Shown here piece after piece: positions 36,810-47,319 of a DNA stretch of 64,000 bases. The notes beneath the pieces are model-generated. The model did not search any database. It was not told the DNA's origin and saw only the letters and a program-made list of their open reading frames with translations. Made by a program: the position numbers and the translations under genes. Where the stretch lies: contig NZ_RQEP01000005.1 in the NCBI RefSeq assembly GCF_004770055.1, positions 1,116,001-1,180,000 of the forward strand, given 5' to 3'. Source of the stretch: Leptospira semungkisensis. GTDB lineage: Bacteria > Spirochaetota > Leptospiria > Leptospirales > Leptospiraceae. How positions within the stretch are numbered: position 1 is the first letter of the stretch; each line of letters opens with the position of its first letter.

Positions 36810-39104
36810 TTATGTCGGCTTCTTCAGACGAAGTGCATTTAAGACGACGGATACCGAGCTAAAGGCCATCATTGCTCCTGCAATCCAAGGAGCTAGAAAT
36901 CCTGCTGCCGCGATCGGAATTCCAATCGTATTATACGCAAGAGCCCAGAAGAAATTTTGGCGAATATTCCGAGTCGTAGCCTTTGCGATCCGAATGGAGT
37001 CCGCAATTTTTTCCAGATCTCCTTTAATCAGAATTACTCCTGAAGTTTCCATAGCTACGTCGGTTCCAGTTCCCATTCCGAAACCTACGTCTGCTTTGGC
37101 AAGCGCAGGTGAATCGTTTAGTCCGTCACCCACCATTCCCACTTTCATACCTTGGGATTGTAGATTGGAAATAATATCCGCCTTGTCTTTAGGAAGAAGA
37201 GAAGAATTATACAAATCGATTCCCACTTGAGAAGATACTGATCTGGCGACTAACGTGTTATCTCCGGTCAGAAGGATGGTTTTAAGTCCAAGATCTTTGA
37301 GTATGGAAAGAGAAGATTTGGCGTTTTCTTTGATCTTATCTTCGATAGCAAAGATGATCCAACTAGGATTTTCCTTTTCTAATTTGGCCCATACGATGCT
37401 TCTTCCCATTTCTTTCCAAGAAGAGGAAAGATAGACCAGTTCCTTCGGTAGGACTTCGTTTGAGGAAAGATATTCTTCTTTGCCGATCCTTAAGCTAGAA
37501 CCGTTTACTTTTGCAATCACTCCTAAGCCAGGTTCCGTATTTAGATCCTGAACAGGTTGCAGAGAGTAACCCTTCTCCTTTACGAACCGAACGATTGCCT
37601 TGGCTAACGGATGACTAGAAGAGGCTTCTACAGAAGCTGCCGCAATGAGTGCGTCTGATTCTTCTCCTAATACTTGATAATCGGTAACAAACGGATTTCC
37701 TTCCGTAATTGTTCCTGTCTTATCAAATGCAATCACATCCAGATTGGAAGAAGATTCCAATGCTTCCGCATTTCTGAACAATATGCCATGACTTGCCGCT
37801 CTTCCTGCTCCGACCAATATAGAAATAGGTGTAGCAAGACCTAAAGCACAAGGACAAGCAATCACAAGAATGGCAATTGATTTCTCCAGAGCTGATCCTA
37901 AGATTCCTGGTTCTAAGAATATAAACCATAACAAGAAATTTAAGATGGAGATCCCGATCACTGCGGGAACAAAGAAAGAAGAGATTTTGTCAGCGATCTT
38001 TTGTATAGGTGCCCTAGATGCTTGTGCGTCTTCTACCGTTTTGATGATGGAAGATAATACAGTATCGGATCCTACTGAAGTTGCACGAATCATCAGTACT
38101 CCGTTGCCGTTTACTGTTCCGCCTAAAACAGGATTTCCTTCTCTCTTATCAACTGGCATGCTTTCACCTGTTAGCATGGACTCATTGACGGAGCTGAATC
38201 CTTCTGTTACGATTCCATCGACTGGGATCTTTTCTCCCGGTTTGATTTGCAATACATCTTCTTTTCTAACGAACTCAGAGGGAAGTTCTGTCCAAGTGTC
38301 TTGTTTCTTTACCCAAGCAGTTTCTGGTTTTAATGAAAGCAAGGCTTGGATTGCAGAAGAGCTCTTTCCTTTTGCTAAGGATTCCATCCATTTTCCAAGA
38401 AGTAGAAAACTAAGTAGCACGGCCGAGGTTTCGTAGTATAACGGAGGTAAGGCGATATGAGAAGAATGTTCCCAAGCAGATGAGAAGAAGGGGTCTTCGT
38501 TTCGAGTCCCGAAAAGAATACTCATCGCAAGACTGTATCCGTAAGCGGCGCTCGTTCCTAATGCAACAAGCACGTCCATGTTTGCAGCCCCGTTTTTCAA
38601 TGCGCGAAAGGCGCTTTTATAGAAAGGGAATCCGATCCAAAACTGCACGGGGGTTGCTAACAGGAACTGAATCCAAGGATGCATTAGAAATTTTGAATTT
38701 GGTAAGAATTGGAGAAATTCGAAGTGCGAGACCATCGTATAGAGTAGAGGCAAGGAGAAAAACAAGGATGCAAAAAATCTGAACTTAAGTTTTTTCCTCT
38801 CTTCTTCATGAAGGTTATCAGACTGCTTGGAAGAAGTTTGAGAATGTTTTGAGGCTGTATAACCCAAGGATTCTACTTTGGAGAGAAGCTCCTTAGGATC
38901 CAGATCCGATTCGAATCGTACAAATGCAGTCTCTCTGGCAAAATTCACTCGGGCTTCTTCAACACCGGGGACCTTGCCTAGGCCTGTCTCGATCCTTCTC
39001 GCACAATTGGCGCATGTCATGCCAAAGAGATCCAATGTAATCTCGGAAGCTTTTTCGGAGGGAGTTGTTTCCTGATTTTTATTTGTATCTATGATCATTT
39101 TCAT
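36810..39104 (-). CDS. copA: Copper-type P1B ATPase
   Basis: 764 residues. One N-terminal heavy-metal domain carries [12 protein letters not shown]. Eight membrane helices are expected, with the ion motif [11 protein letters not shown] in helix 6; the phosphorylated Asp is D461 in DKTGT. TGES and [10 protein letters not shown] complete the actuator and hinge motifs. The CPC motif indicates export of monovalent copper or silver from the cytoplasm. It has a MerR-type promoter (see 39121-39151) and is divergent from a CueR-like regulator. Confidence 0.93.
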   Translation of the reverse strand: MKMIIDTNKNQETTPSEKASEITLDLFGMTCANCARRIETGLGKVPGVEEARVNFARETAFVRFESDLDPKELLSKVESLGYTASKHSQTSSKQSDNLHEEERKKLKFRFFASLFFSLPLLYTMVSHFEFLQFLPNSKFLMHPWIQFLLATPVQFWIGFPFYKSAFRALKNGAANMDVLVALGTSAAYGYSLAMSILFGTRNEDPFFSSAWEHSSHIALPPLYYETSAVLLSFLLLGKWMESLAKGKSSSAIQALLSLKPETAWVKKQDTWTELPSEFVRKEDVLQIKPGEKIPVDGIVTEGFSSVNESMLTGESMPVDKREGNPVLGGTVNGNGVLMIRATSVGSDTVLSSIIKTVEDAQASRAPIQKIADKISSFFVPAVIGISILNFLLWFIFLEPGILGSALEKSIAILVIACPCALGLATPISILVGAGRAASHGILFRNAEALESSSNLDVIAFDKTGTITEGNPFVTDYQVLGEESDALIAAASVEASSSHPLAKAIVRFVKEKGYSLQPVQDLNTEPGLGVIAKVNGSSLRIGKEEYLSSNEVLPKELVYLSSSWKEMGRSIVWAKLEKENPSWIIFAIEDKIKENAKSSLSILKDLGLKTILLTGDNTLVARSVSSQVGIDLYNSSLLPKDKADIISNLQSQGMKVGMVGDGLNDSPALAKADVGFGMGTGTDVAMETSGVILIKGDLEKIADSIRIAKATTRNIRQNFFWALAYNTIGIPIAAAGFLAPWIAGAMMAFSSVSVVLNALRLKKPT

Positions 39105-39120
39105 CTCCTTTTATATTCTC

Positions 39121-39151
39121 ATTCTAAACCTTCCAATAATAGGAAGGTCAA
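39121..39151 (-). promoter_or_regulatory. MerR/CueR-type promoter and operator of copA
   Basis: On the minus strand the -35 is TTGACC (39151-39146) and the -10 is TAGAAT (39126-39121), separated by 19 bases, the overlong spacer typical of MerR-activated promoters. Between them lies the perfect palindrome ACCTTCC-N7-GGAAGGT (39128-39148). The copA ATG follows 17 bases after the -10 box. Confidence 0.85.
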
Positions 39152-39202
39152 GCGCCTAATCCTAAAAAATATTAGACTTTTATCAAAAACAAGAGAATAT
39201 TT

Positions 39203-39233
39203 TATAACATTCCAATAGTTAGAAGGTTATAAA
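39203..39233 (+). promoter_or_regulatory. Second CueR-type operator at the regulator's own start
   Basis: A copy of the copA operator with two mismatched pairs, ACATTCC-N7-AGAAGGT (39207-39227), lies between a weak -35 (TATAAC) and TATAAA (39228-39233), again 19 bases apart. The ATG follows three bases after the -10-like box, so a transcript from here would have essentially no leader. Self-regulation is likely. Confidence 0.6.
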
Positions 39234-39236
39234 AAC

Positions 39237-39635
39237 ATGAATATAGGAGAGATCTCTAAATTATCCGGAGTGAATGCAAAATTAGTTAGGCATTACGAAT
39301 CTATCGGTTTGATCCCTAAGGTGGGAAGAAGCGATTCCGGATACAGAATATATTCTGAGAACGACGCTCACACTCTCAAGTTCATCAAGAGAGCAAGAAA
39401 TCTAGGGTTTTCCTTACCTGAAATCAAGCAGCTCGTAGGCCTTTGGAGAAATCGATCTAGAGCAAGTGCGCAAGTGAAGTCTTTGGCATCTTCTCATGTC
39501 AAAGAATTAGAAATGAAGATCTCAGAATTACAAGTGATGAGAAACACTCTATTGCATTTAGTAAAACATTGTCATGGGGATCATAGACCCGAATGCCCTA
39601 TATTAGAAGAGCTGGAAGGAGCGGGCCAACGATAA
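39237..39635 (+). CDS. cueR: MerR-family regulator, CueR-like
   Basis: 132 residues. The N-terminal winged helix reads MNIGEISKLSGVNAKLVRHYESIGLIP, followed by SGYRIYSENDAHTLKFIKRA and a dimer helix. The metal loop CHGDHRPEC has two Cys seven residues apart, as in CueR sensors of Cu(I), Ag(I) and Au(I). It is divergent from copA with operators in front of both genes, so it most likely activates copA when copper is present. Confidence 0.9.
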   Translation: MNIGEISKLSGVNAKLVRHYESIGLIPKVGRSDSGYRIYSENDAHTLKFIKRARNLGFSLPEIKQLVGLWRNRSRASAQVKSLASSHVKELEMKISELQVMRNTLLHLVKHCHGDHRPECPILEELEGAGQR

Positions 39636-39756
39636 GGATTGAATTTTAATTTATAAGCTAAACTAAGTCGGTTAACGTTTGTTGATCCAACTAACTTACA
39701 TATTATTTTTTTGTGAATTAGAAAAGAAGACATTGGAAAACTGTTTATGAAAGTGC

Positions 39757-40911
39757 ATGAGGATATATTTCGAATCAATGTTGTTCTTTTCTTCTTTAAG
39801 AATCTTAATTAGAACGAATATCTTATTAGGAGTCCTGTTATCGATTTTATCTTGTTCAGGACAATCAAACGATTCCTCTTCCTTATTCGCTATTTTGGGA
39901 ATCGAGAATAATATAGAGAATGCGATCGCACCTAGTTCTTGTACGGGAACCACTTTAAAGTTATTTACTGATCCCTTGCCCCCCGAATCTAATATACAGG
40001 TTTTGCAGTTGGGCCAATCCATTATTTTGGATCGATCTACCCGCCCGAATTTAACACTTCCTGTTTGGGATTTCCTTGCAGGTGATTCTTATCCAGGTGT
40101 CTCGTTTGAGAGATATGTGAAAGGATTTCAGACAGCAGATGAATGTTATTCTTTTTCTCCCTACTTTCCCGGAGTTCATTATATAAAACTTTGTACCGAG
40201 AAGAATGGAGGACATAGTTGTGTGGCTCGCGGATTTATCATTGTGCAAGGAGCGATGAACCAAGCTCCGCATGCAGTCATCGCAAATATTTCTAATCCGG
40301 TATTTTTAGGTGCTCCAGTGTCATTGGACATGAGCGGGAGTACAGATCCCGAAAATGATATTATGAGTTTTAAATGGAGTGTACTGGCTGCGCCTGATGG
40401 ATCGACTGCTCCTGCTCCGAGCACTGGAGCTGCTGTTCAAAATTTTGTTCCGGATATTCCAGGTCATTATGCTTTGCAAGTACATGCTTTAGATGGGTTT
40501 GAGAATCCGTTACGTTTTACCGATGAGGCGACCAATAGTTATCTAACTCCTATTTTCGACGCACGGATCAATGGAAACGGTGCTCCTTCCATAAATCTTA
40601 ATATTGTTCCGAATTCTCCGAATAGCACTCAGGCTATACAATTTGATGCGTCCGCAAGTACGGATCCGGAAGGAGAGTCTTTACGTCTTTATAATTGGGT
40701 ACTCTTGCGAGAATTAGCGAATAATCAATTCGAAGAAGTGGCAAGCCAGCTCAATTTTTCTACAGGCCAATTGAGTGTAAGTGTTTCTTCTCTTCCGGAA
40801 GGAAATTATGCGGTTACATCTTGTCTGGCTGACTATGTGCCAAGAGAATCCGGTGTACCAGGTGAGGAACAAAGTTGTACGCAGATCCCGTTTACAGTAA
40901 CGGCACCTTAG
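39757..40911 (+). CDS. Lipoprotein with PKD-like domains
   Basis: 384 residues from the first ATG; ATG at 39778 is an alternative. The signal peptide ends in LLSILSC, a lipobox. The mature protein has PKD/Ig-like units. VFLGAPVSLDMSGSTDPENDIMSFKW and, later, AIQFDASASTDPEGESLRLYNW repeat the classic PKD pattern. It is probably anchored in the outer membrane and surface-exposed or periplasmic. PKD domains usually mediate protein or carbohydrate contacts. A short hairpin at 40914-40933 separates it from the convergent PilZ gene. Confidence 0.78.
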   Translation: MRIYFESMLFFSSLRILIRTNILLGVLLSILSCSGQSNDSSSLFAILGIENNIENAIAPSSCTGTTLKLFTDPLPPESNIQVLQLGQSIILDRSTRPNLTLPVWDFLAGDSYPGVSFERYVKGFQTADECYSFSPYFPGVHYIKLCTEKNGGHSCVARGFIIVQGAMNQAPHAVIANISNPVFLGAPVSLDMSGSTDPENDIMSFKWSVLAAPDGSTAPAPSTGAAVQNFVPDIPGHYALQVHALDGFENPLRFTDEATNSYLTPIFDARINGNGAPSINLNIVPNSPNSTQAIQFDASASTDPEGESLRLYNWVLLRELANNQFEEVASQLNFSTGQLSVSVSSLPEGNYAVTSCLADYVPRESGVPGEEQSCTQIPFTVTAP

Positions 40912-40913
40912 TA

Positions 40914-40933
40914 TAAGGGCAATTCTTGCCTTA
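40914..40933. terminator. Hairpin between convergent genes
   Basis: TAAGG(G)CAA-TTC-TTG-CCTTA with one bulged G. It lies directly after the PKD lipoprotein stop codon and includes the stop of the PilZ gene on the other strand. No long T-run, so terminator function is only probable. Confidence 0.4.
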
Positions 40934-41314
40934 ACCGAGAGGTTTCTTGTCTTTGTCGAAGAACTTCTTATGGATCAGATCTTGGATGAGATCTTTATCT
41001 TCGTCAGAAAGGCTGATGAAGATCACATTCGCTTTTTTGCCGGAGACACGGATGACTTCGGATTCTAATTCCATGTTCTTTCCGTTTATATTTCCGTAGA
41101 GAAGGATCCTATCACCTTCGAAGACGGAGGTTCTGGTTTCTAATCCCGCTCCTCCGGTGCCTATGTCTACGATGAACACTGGGAATCTTTGGGTCTTGCC
41201 CTTGACTACGAAATCACCGTCGATGGTGATTTTGACGCGAGCATTCTTCCTTTTCTGCTGAGAAGGATCCCGGTATTCGTATTTATCGTCGAAAAGGGAA
41301 TTGGTGCCCGCCAT
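40931..41314 (-). CDS. PilZ-domain protein
   Basis: 127 residues. A basic N-terminal segment (DPSQQKRKNARVKITIDGDF) is followed by FIVDIGTGGAGLET, matching the D/NxSxxG motif with Gly-rich variation, then a barrel ending IRVSGKKANVIFISL. PilZ proteins bind cyclic di-GMP; here the first motif has KRKNAR in place of RxxxR. It starts 8 bases after the NRDE gene on the same strand, so the two probably share an mRNA. Confidence 0.85.
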   Translation of the reverse strand: MAGTNSLFDDKYEYRDPSQQKRKNARVKITIDGDFVVKGKTQRFPVFIVDIGTGGAGLETRTSVFEGDRILLYGNINGKNMELESEVIRVSGKKANVIFISLSDEDKDLIQDLIHKKFFDKDKKPLG

Positions 41315-41321
41315 AAGGCAA

Positions 41322-42071
41322 TCATGCAGAAGTTCGAAATTCAGTCAAAGTGAAATTGTAATCTTCTTCTGGCCCTTCTTCGCAAGGCTGGCAGTTCTTA
41401 TAGGAAAAATAAACGGAGCCTTTGTCCACAGAGATCACCGTCCTTGAAACGGAGTGAGCGTCTCTTCTATGCATGCAAGCCGACAATGCTCCTTGTTCCG
41501 GCAAATGAGAGATCAGGAATTCTTTGGCCATGTGGACGAATCCATGAGAGTCCGGCATTTCCTTAGGACGGAAATGAGAGTCGAATATTTCTCTTCGAGA
41601 GACTTGAGCCTTTGGACCTTGCGTGAAGGAACTTCCAAACACAGTGAAGTTCTCCTTATCTTCTTGGATCTCGTAGGTTTTTCCATCCCAGATAAAGATC
41701 TTGGTCGTTTCTTCGTTCACTTGAAATAATTTAAACGGATAGTATTTCTCTAACTCTTGGGCGGTGTAAGACTCAGGAGTTCTTTCTCCCAACAGGACGG
41801 AACGAACGAGTAATCCTCGGCTAACAGGATTGCGAAGAAGTTTGAGAGTGGCTTCGTAGTAATTTACCAGGCAGGTAATTTCTGCATTTTGAGAAATCCC
41901 GATCCAAGTCCCTCCCGCTTCCGCATCTATCGGAGCAATCGCCTTACTATTGTTTGGAGATTCTATGAGGCGGGGGAAAAGAGCCGGTTCTCTCTTAACG
42001 GATTCGTCTCGGTTGAATCCAACTCCAAAAATTCTTCGGCTCGGATCTCTATAGATAAAAGCAGTACACAT
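41322..42071 (-). CDS. NRDE-family (TANGO2-like) protein
   Basis: 249 residues opening MCTAFIYRDPSRRIFGVGFNRDESVKR. The NRDE motif is present as NRDE at about 20-23, and the family's Cys follows the initiator Met. Members may act in heme or lipid handling, and the N-terminal Cys suggests an Ntn-hydrolase-like fold. It lies two bases after the FlgD-Ig/OmpA gene and 8 bases before the PilZ gene, forming a likely operon. Confidence 0.88.
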   Translation of the reverse strand: MCTAFIYRDPSRRIFGVGFNRDESVKREPALFPRLIESPNNSKAIAPIDAEAGGTWIGISQNAEITCLVNYYEATLKLLRNPVSRGLLVRSVLLGERTPESYTAQELEKYYPFKLFQVNEETTKIFIWDGKTYEIQEDKENFTVFGSSFTQGPKAQVSRREIFDSHFRPKEMPDSHGFVHMAKEFLISHLPEQGALSACMHRRDAHSVSRTVISVDKGSVYFSYKNCQPCEEGPEEDYNFTLTEFRTSA

Positions 42072-42073
42072 GA

Positions 42074-43846
42074 TTATTTTCCTACGCTAAGGAAGAAATC
42101 GACTCTTTCATTTCGATCCACTTCGTACGATCCATTTCCAGGAATAAGGGGAAGGGTTTCTCCGTATCCTCTGAATCTGTAACGACCAAACTCATAATCC
42201 TTTCCGAACAGGGACTGGAAGATCTTTCTAGCCTTCTCTTCGGAGAATCTAAGATTATATTCGTCGTCTCCTCTGTGAGAAGTATGGTACTGCAATTCGA
42301 CCTTGTAACCAGGGAACTTTGCCAATACGGATTTTACTCGAGAAGGAAGGGTCCACCATCTATCCTCGTAAATTCGATTTGGGATCGAGAATCTAAATCC
42401 TTCTTTTTCCTTAACTATCAGTATATCCGTTTGAACACTGCCTAAGGTTACGTCTCCTTCTCCGCCAAAAATATCTTTGTAGGAGAGAATGACTCGGATC
42501 GGAGCAAGAGAGCCTATTCTTCTGCCTTGGTCATCTAGTCCATACCAGATCAATTTTTCAGGTCCATTGCCTTGGCCAGACCAGGAACGGACGGTTCTTT
42601 CTTCTCTGCTCTCTTCATCTCCGAAGGATTCCAAAATACTGATCTTCCAGGAGGATAAAGGAAGGCTTTTGGATCTTAAATGGATCTCTAGTATATCTTT
42701 TTGCCAATCTCCGTCTGGTGTAAGTCCGTTCGGAAATACATCGTAAGAGAATTTAGGAGATTCGTTGGATAATACGAATTTTTTGGGAAGGCTTATGTAT
42801 TTATCATATCGACTAAATACTGTTAATCGATAGTAATAGATCCCGGCATCTAAACTTTTTGCTTCCTTATTCTTAGGTTCCCAAACCCATTCTGCAGAAG
42901 GCTCTCCCAATCCTTTTTGGGAGTACACTAAATTCTCATCTTCCGGTTTATTCTTAAAGATTTCCCATTCATAGGAATCCGATTTGAGTTTAGAGGAAAT
43001 AAATGCAGAAAATTTAATATGATTCAGAGAGTTTGAAGGATCGGACGGAAAAAGTTCTCCATCAGTATTTAAATCGATTCCAGAAGATTCGTTCCTTACG
43101 GAAAGGTTTTCTACTTTGTCAGAAGATTCGTTTCCAGCCGAATCCCTTCCGGTCAAACGATAAGAATACAATCCCGGAGAAACCATTCTTCCATTCGAAT
43201 CCGTTCCATCCCATACAAGTTGAAAAGGAAGGTCTTTCGTTCTCCAAGAATAGGACTTGATGGATCTTCCTTCCGAATCTAAGAATTCTCCCACGAACAT
43301 ATCCGTGGATTCTCCGGAGGCTTTCTGTTGGATAAAGATCTTGGCTAGGTTTCTATCATCTACGAGAAGAAGTTTTGTCTTACAATTCGCTTCTACCTTG
43401 GGAGCTCTCGCATCCAAGTAAAAGGTCGCTTCTTCAGAAAGTATCTTTTCTTTATTCGCAGTAAGAAGAAGTAACTGGTATGTATAATATCCGTCTCCTG
43501 CAAGATCTCCCGTTTCATTCTCTCCATTCCATTCTAATGAAGAAGGTAGATAAATATCTTCGGGAGCGAATTCATTCTCATCTGAAAAAAGAGTGAATCC
43601 TTTCTTTCTGAGTTTGCCTGCTTCGAATTTACGAACAGCATCTCCGGAAGCGCTACGGATGGTGAGCTCCCAATCCTGCAACTTGGGCAAGGAAGAAGTT
43701 TGGATCTTGAATTTCATGAAGTCCGAGTTGCCGTCCCAGTTCGGAGAGAAGGTCCCGGATTCGGTTGTGATCAGTGAATTTGCCGAAATAGAATGAGAGA
43801 GAAAAATCCCAAGAACTAAGGAATACGGCAAAAGTTTTCCGAGCAT
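42074..43846 (-). CDS. Exported FlgD-Ig-like repeat protein with C-terminal OmpA domain
   Basis: 590 residues. A signal peptide (LPYSLVLGIFLSHSISA) is followed by several Ig-like units resembling the FlgD/gliding-motility C-terminal type. Repeated hallmarks are FSPNWDGNSD, LVWDGTDSNGRMVSPGLYSYRL and WEPKNKEAKSLDAGIYYYRLTV. The last about 90 residues resemble an OmpA peptidoglycan-binding domain (VELQYHTSHRGDDEYNLRFSEE and YGETLPLIPGN). It is likely periplasmic or outer-membrane linked, tethering a surface structure to peptidoglycan. It is first in an operon with the NRDE and PilZ genes. Confidence 0.78.
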   Translation of the reverse strand: MLGKLLPYSLVLGIFLSHSISANSLITTESGTFSPNWDGNSDFMKFKIQTSSLPKLQDWELTIRSASGDAVRKFEAGKLRKKGFTLFSDENEFAPEDIYLPSSLEWNGENETGDLAGDGYYTYQLLLLTANKEKILSEEATFYLDARAPKVEANCKTKLLLVDDRNLAKIFIQQKASGESTDMFVGEFLDSEGRSIKSYSWRTKDLPFQLVWDGTDSNGRMVSPGLYSYRLTGRDSAGNESSDKVENLSVRNESSGIDLNTDGELFPSDPSNSLNHIKFSAFISSKLKSDSYEWEIFKNKPEDENLVYSQKGLGEPSAEWVWEPKNKEAKSLDAGIYYYRLTVFSRYDKYISLPKKFVLSNESPKFSYDVFPNGLTPDGDWQKDILEIHLRSKSLPLSSWKISILESFGDEESREERTVRSWSGQGNGPEKLIWYGLDDQGRRIGSLAPIRVILSYKDIFGGEGDVTLGSVQTDILIVKEKEGFRFSIPNRIYEDRWWTLPSRVKSVLAKFPGYKVELQYHTSHRGDDEYNLRFSEEKARKIFQSLFGKDYEFGRYRFRGYGETLPLIPGNGSYEVDRNERVDFFLSVGK

Positions 43847-43893
43847 GCTCCCAGAAAATTCCTTCGGCGAAAAAATGCACCGAATTTTCTTTC

Positions 43894-44445
43894 TTAGGAT
43901 TTACCTTCCATTTTTCGATTTCGGATGGAACCAAGATGGATCCCTGTGTCAGGGATATCCGCTTTTTCGGTGAATCGTTTCAAAGCAAATGTAACGGAAG
44001 CAAACGCTAGCTCATCCCAAGGAATTTCTTCCGGATGGAATAATTTCACTTCTTCGGACTCGGGGCTAACGGAGAAGGTTCCATCCACCAGATTTGCCAA
44101 GAAGAACATGTACACTTGGCTGATATGAGGAATGCTATAGACGGAATGCAATCGAACTATATTGATCTTTGCATTCGCCTCTTCTTCAGTTTCTCTTGCG
44201 GCACCTTCTTCGACAGTTTCTCTATTCTCTAAGAAACCGGCAGGAAGGGTCCAATATCCTTTGCGAGGTTCGATGGCGCGTTTGCATAGAAGTATCTTTC
44301 CTTCCCAAACGGGGATGGTCCCAACAATTACTTTCGGATTTTGGTAATGTATGGTCCCACAGTTCTCACATACGTAACGAGTGAGACTGTCCCCTTCCGG
44401 AATTTTTTGAACTACTTCGGAGCCGCAAACGCTGCAGAATTTCAT
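43894..44445 (-). CDS. Nudix hydrolase with N-terminal zinc ribbon
   Basis: 183 residues. A zinc ribbon (MKFCSVCG and [14 protein letters not shown]) comes first, then the Nudix box beginning [20 protein letters not shown] at about 70-89, matching Gx5Ex7REUxEExGU. The layout resembles the NUDT12/NudC-like group, though NADH pyrophosphatase activity is not proven. The ATG overlaps the cstA stop by four bases (ATGA). Confidence 0.88.
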   Translation of the reverse strand: MKFCSVCGSEVVQKIPEGDSLTRYVCENCGTIHYQNPKVIVGTIPVWEGKILLCKRAIEPRKGYWTLPAGFLENRETVEEGAARETEEEANAKINIVRLHSVYSIPHISQVYMFFLANLVDGTFSVSPESEEVKLFHPEEIPWDELAFASVTFALKRFTEKADIPDTGIHLGSIRNRKMEGKS

Positions 44446-46304
44446 GCCTTAGAAAACCTTCTCCAGGCGAGAACCGCTTCTATCAAAAGCCATAATGTTA
44501 AGAAGATCAATACTCCTCCAACCCCAGCCAGCAAATAACTAGGAGATTTGGAAAATAAGAAATCGTAGAAGTTGACTACCATAGCCCAAAGAGTTGCGGT
44601 GAGTACGAATACCATTGGCAAGAAACTGGTCCAAGTCTTCTTTTTAGAATAGAGAAGATAGATCGTTACTACCAAGAGAGAAAGTCCTGCCAAGAGCTGG
44701 TTGGTTGTCCCGAATAGTTTCCAAAGAGCCAATCCTGCCGTGGTCTTCTTTCCTCCTTGGTCGATTTGCAAGAAGGCAAAGAATCCGATCGCAACGCAGG
44801 CAAGGATGCTGGAAACATATCGATTGCCCAAGACCTTCTTTACGAGTTCGGAGTTAATACTGTCTGCGATCTCTTCTATATTATATCTTAATAATCTAGT
44901 CGCAGAATCCAAAGAAGTCAAGGCAAAGCTGACCACAACTAATGCGATAAATCCTTGGGCAAATCCTTGGTCGAAACCTAATTGAGAAATAAATCTTCCC
45001 GTTCCATAAATATAGGCGCCAACAGAAGGAGCGAGTCCTTGGATCCCGGACCAGGATTTATAGAAGGAAGACCATTCCGTTGCAGAAGCGAATCCGATCG
45101 TGCAAGCAACTACCGAAGTCAAACCCAACAAGGATTCTCCGATCATTGCTCCATAGCCGATCGCTCTTGCATCTATTTCTCGATCCAATTGCTTTGCAGT
45201 GGTTCCCGAACTTACCAAAGCATGGAAACCGGAAACTGCCCCGCATGCGATTGTAATGAATACGAATGGAATAATATCCATATCCACTTTCTCTGCGCGG
45301 ATTGCTTCCGCATTGAAGGAAGAAAATTCTCCGAATATGCTTCCCTTAAAGAAGCCAAGGTAGATTGCAATGATCCCTAAGTACAATAAGAAAGAGTTAA
45401 TATAGTCTCTACTCTGTAAAAGGAGCCATACAGGAGTTACGGAAGCCAAGAAGGCGTACAGAAGTAGAATGATCTTCCAAAGAGGAACCCCAGGAGATCT
45501 GGCGGTATCATTTAAGCCTGTCCAGGTTAGAATAGAATCATTCATTCCTAAGACCATTACTACAAGAGTCAAGGCCACGGAAACAAAGGTCAAAGGCCCA
45601 AGATCCATTCCTTTTTTATAATGAAGCCAACCTACTAATAATGCAAAGATCATGATTCCTGCAGTAGGGATCACAGCTTCCGGAAAATGACTTCTAAGCT
45701 GAATCGGAGAAGAAGAAGTCTCTACTCTTACTTCGCTAGGATGTGTATGTTCTTTAATACTCGGAAGCTTTGCTTCTGTTTGTTCTATTTTAGCGGGAGA
45801 AGGAACTGGAGCTAGTTTTGTCTTTGGATCGGCAGAGAACATTTCTGCGAGAACGATCACAAACACTCCCATAGCAAGCGCTACTAAGAAGAAAATGATG
45901 GTATGAAAGAGACTTCTTGCTCTCGGTCCGAGCAGATCTTGCGCAACCTGTCCGATAGACTTTCCTTGGTTACGAATGGAAACCACAATGGCTCCGAAAT
46001 CATGCACGCAACCTACGAAAATTCCTCCTAGAACCACCCAGAGCATGGCAGGTAGCCAACCCCAAATCACTGCAACGGCAGGTCCAAGAATAGGAGCAAG
46101 TCCTGCAATTGACGCATAATGGTGACCAAATAGAACGGCAGGTTTTGTAGGAAGATAATCCACTCCGTCATTGAATTTATGAGCCGGAGTATCCCCTCTC
46201 GTATCTTTCAGTTGGAAGATGGATTTGGATAAATATCCCGAGTAAAACTTATAACCTAAGAAATAAAGTAGGAAACAACCGAGAACAGTGATCAGGGGTA
46301 ACAT
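44442..46304 (-). CDS. cstA: Carbon starvation protein CstA family peptide/pyruvate transporter
   Basis: 620 residues with about 15 membrane helices. Typical CstA segments are [33 protein letters not shown] (split here as [20 protein letters not shown]), [21 protein letters not shown] and [15 protein letters not shown]. CstA-type proteins import peptides or pyruvate under starvation. A hydrophilic insert at about 165-215 is rich in Pro, Glu and Ser. The ATG at 46304 has no upstream in-frame alternative and shares the CATG with the divergent J-domain gene. Confidence 0.92.
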   Translation of the reverse strand: MLPLITVLGCFLLYFLGYKFYSGYLSKSIFQLKDTRGDTPAHKFNDGVDYLPTKPAVLFGHHYASIAGLAPILGPAVAVIWGWLPAMLWVVLGGIFVGCVHDFGAIVVSIRNQGKSIGQVAQDLLGPRARSLFHTIIFFLVALAMGVFVIVLAEMFSADPKTKLAPVPSPAKIEQTEAKLPSIKEHTHPSEVRVETSSSPIQLRSHFPEAVIPTAGIMIFALLVGWLHYKKGMDLGPLTFVSVALTLVVMVLGMNDSILTWTGLNDTARSPGVPLWKIILLLYAFLASVTPVWLLLQSRDYINSFLLYLGIIAIYLGFFKGSIFGEFSSFNAEAIRAEKVDMDIIPFVFITIACGAVSGFHALVSSGTTAKQLDREIDARAIGYGAMIGESLLGLTSVVACTIGFASATEWSSFYKSWSGIQGLAPSVGAYIYGTGRFISQLGFDQGFAQGFIALVVVSFALTSLDSATRLLRYNIEEIADSINSELVKKVLGNRYVSSILACVAIGFFAFLQIDQGGKKTTAGLALWKLFGTTNQLLAGLSLLVVTIYLLYSKKKTWTSFLPMVFVLTATLWAMVVNFYDFLFSKSPSYLLAGVGGVLIFLTLWLLIEAVLAWRRFSKA

Positions 46305-47319
46305 GTGGGAAGAATCTCGTTTAAGCCAGTCCCCATCAAATCTTTTTTATTGGGAAAATAGGTGGACAAACTCGGTTTGGAGCGCAGGGTCTAAAGTAGT
46401 ACAGGATTTTATTTTGACTACCCGCAGTTTCGATCAAGTCAGGTCTTCTTTAGAAGACATACTTTTTGAGCTACAATCTGCTAGTGCAGATTGCGAGTGG
46501 TTTATTTCTTCCGACAAATTAATCGAGATCTTGGAGATCCGAAGAGAGGATTATTTCAAGATACTCTATTCTCTTCGCTCGGAGAGAGAATATTCCTCCA
46601 GAGGATCCCAAGGATTCAATCAAAGCCAAGCAGATATGCTCATTCTCTTATTGGAGAAGGTTTTGAAGATAGAAGGTCTTGCCTTGGAATTTGCAAGGGC
46701 AGGGGTTTACTTCGACGACGTATACTTGGATGAGTTTAGGACCTTCTTAAAGGAGATCGTGCTCTCCAAACTAGATAGGCATGAGCTGGACAAGGAATTA
46801 CTTCTTCTACTTATTTCCTCCACCAAACGATTCGAAGATGCGTTTGATTCCTATTTCGACGATAAATTCGATCTGCAAAGATTGGTGGACAATGGGATTG
46901 CCGAGTTCTTGGAAATTAAATCCTTCTCCGCAGATTATGGAGCGGATGTATTCTTACGATCCTACTTCTTCCAAGTATTGAATACGAAACTTTTTCCGAT
47001 TCGTCAGATCACTTCGGAATATAGGGACAGAGCCTATTACGAGATCTTTGGAAAGTTCAGAAAAGAAGAGAAGGAAAAGAAAAGAAAGAAACCGAATCAC
47101 GGCAGAAGGTTCGGATCCGGAACCTTCTATGAAGATGCTGAAACTAGAGAGCATCGCGAATTTCTGGGATTGTCGGAGGATTATACAAAGTCCGAACTCA
47201 AGAATCGCTACAAAGAGATGATCAAGAAATATCATCCGGACGTAAACAAAGACGGCCTAGAGATGACTCAGAAGATCATCGCTTCGTACAATTTTCTAAT
47301 TATGAGAGATGCTCGTTAA
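46303..47319 (+). CDS. Protein with C-terminal J domain
   Basis: About 338 residues from ATG at 46303; a GTG at 46288 is also in frame. The first about 260 residues are helical, charged and not recognised. The last about 60 form a J domain with [16 protein letters not shown] (HPD motif) preceded by [23 protein letters not shown] domains stimulate Hsp70 ATPase, so this is probably a DnaK co-chaperone with its own substrate-binding part. Start codons of this gene and cstA overlap back to back. The 3' end overlaps the YHS gene by four bases. Confidence 0.8.
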   Translation: MWEESRLSQSPSNLFYWENRWTNSVWSAGSKVVQDFILTTRSFDQVRSSLEDILFELQSASADCEWFISSDKLIEILEIRREDYFKILYSLRSEREYSSRGSQGFNQSQADMLILLLEKVLKIEGLALEFARAGVYFDDVYLDEFRTFLKEIVLSKLDRHELDKELLLLLISSTKRFEDAFDSYFDDKFDLQRLVDNGIAEFLEIKSFSADYGADVFLRSYFFQVLNTKLFPIRQITSEYRDRAYYEIFGKFRKEEKEKKRKKPNHGRRFGSGTFYEDAETREHREFLGLSEDYTKSELKNRYKEMIKKYHPDVNKDGLEMTQKIIASYNFLIMRDAR

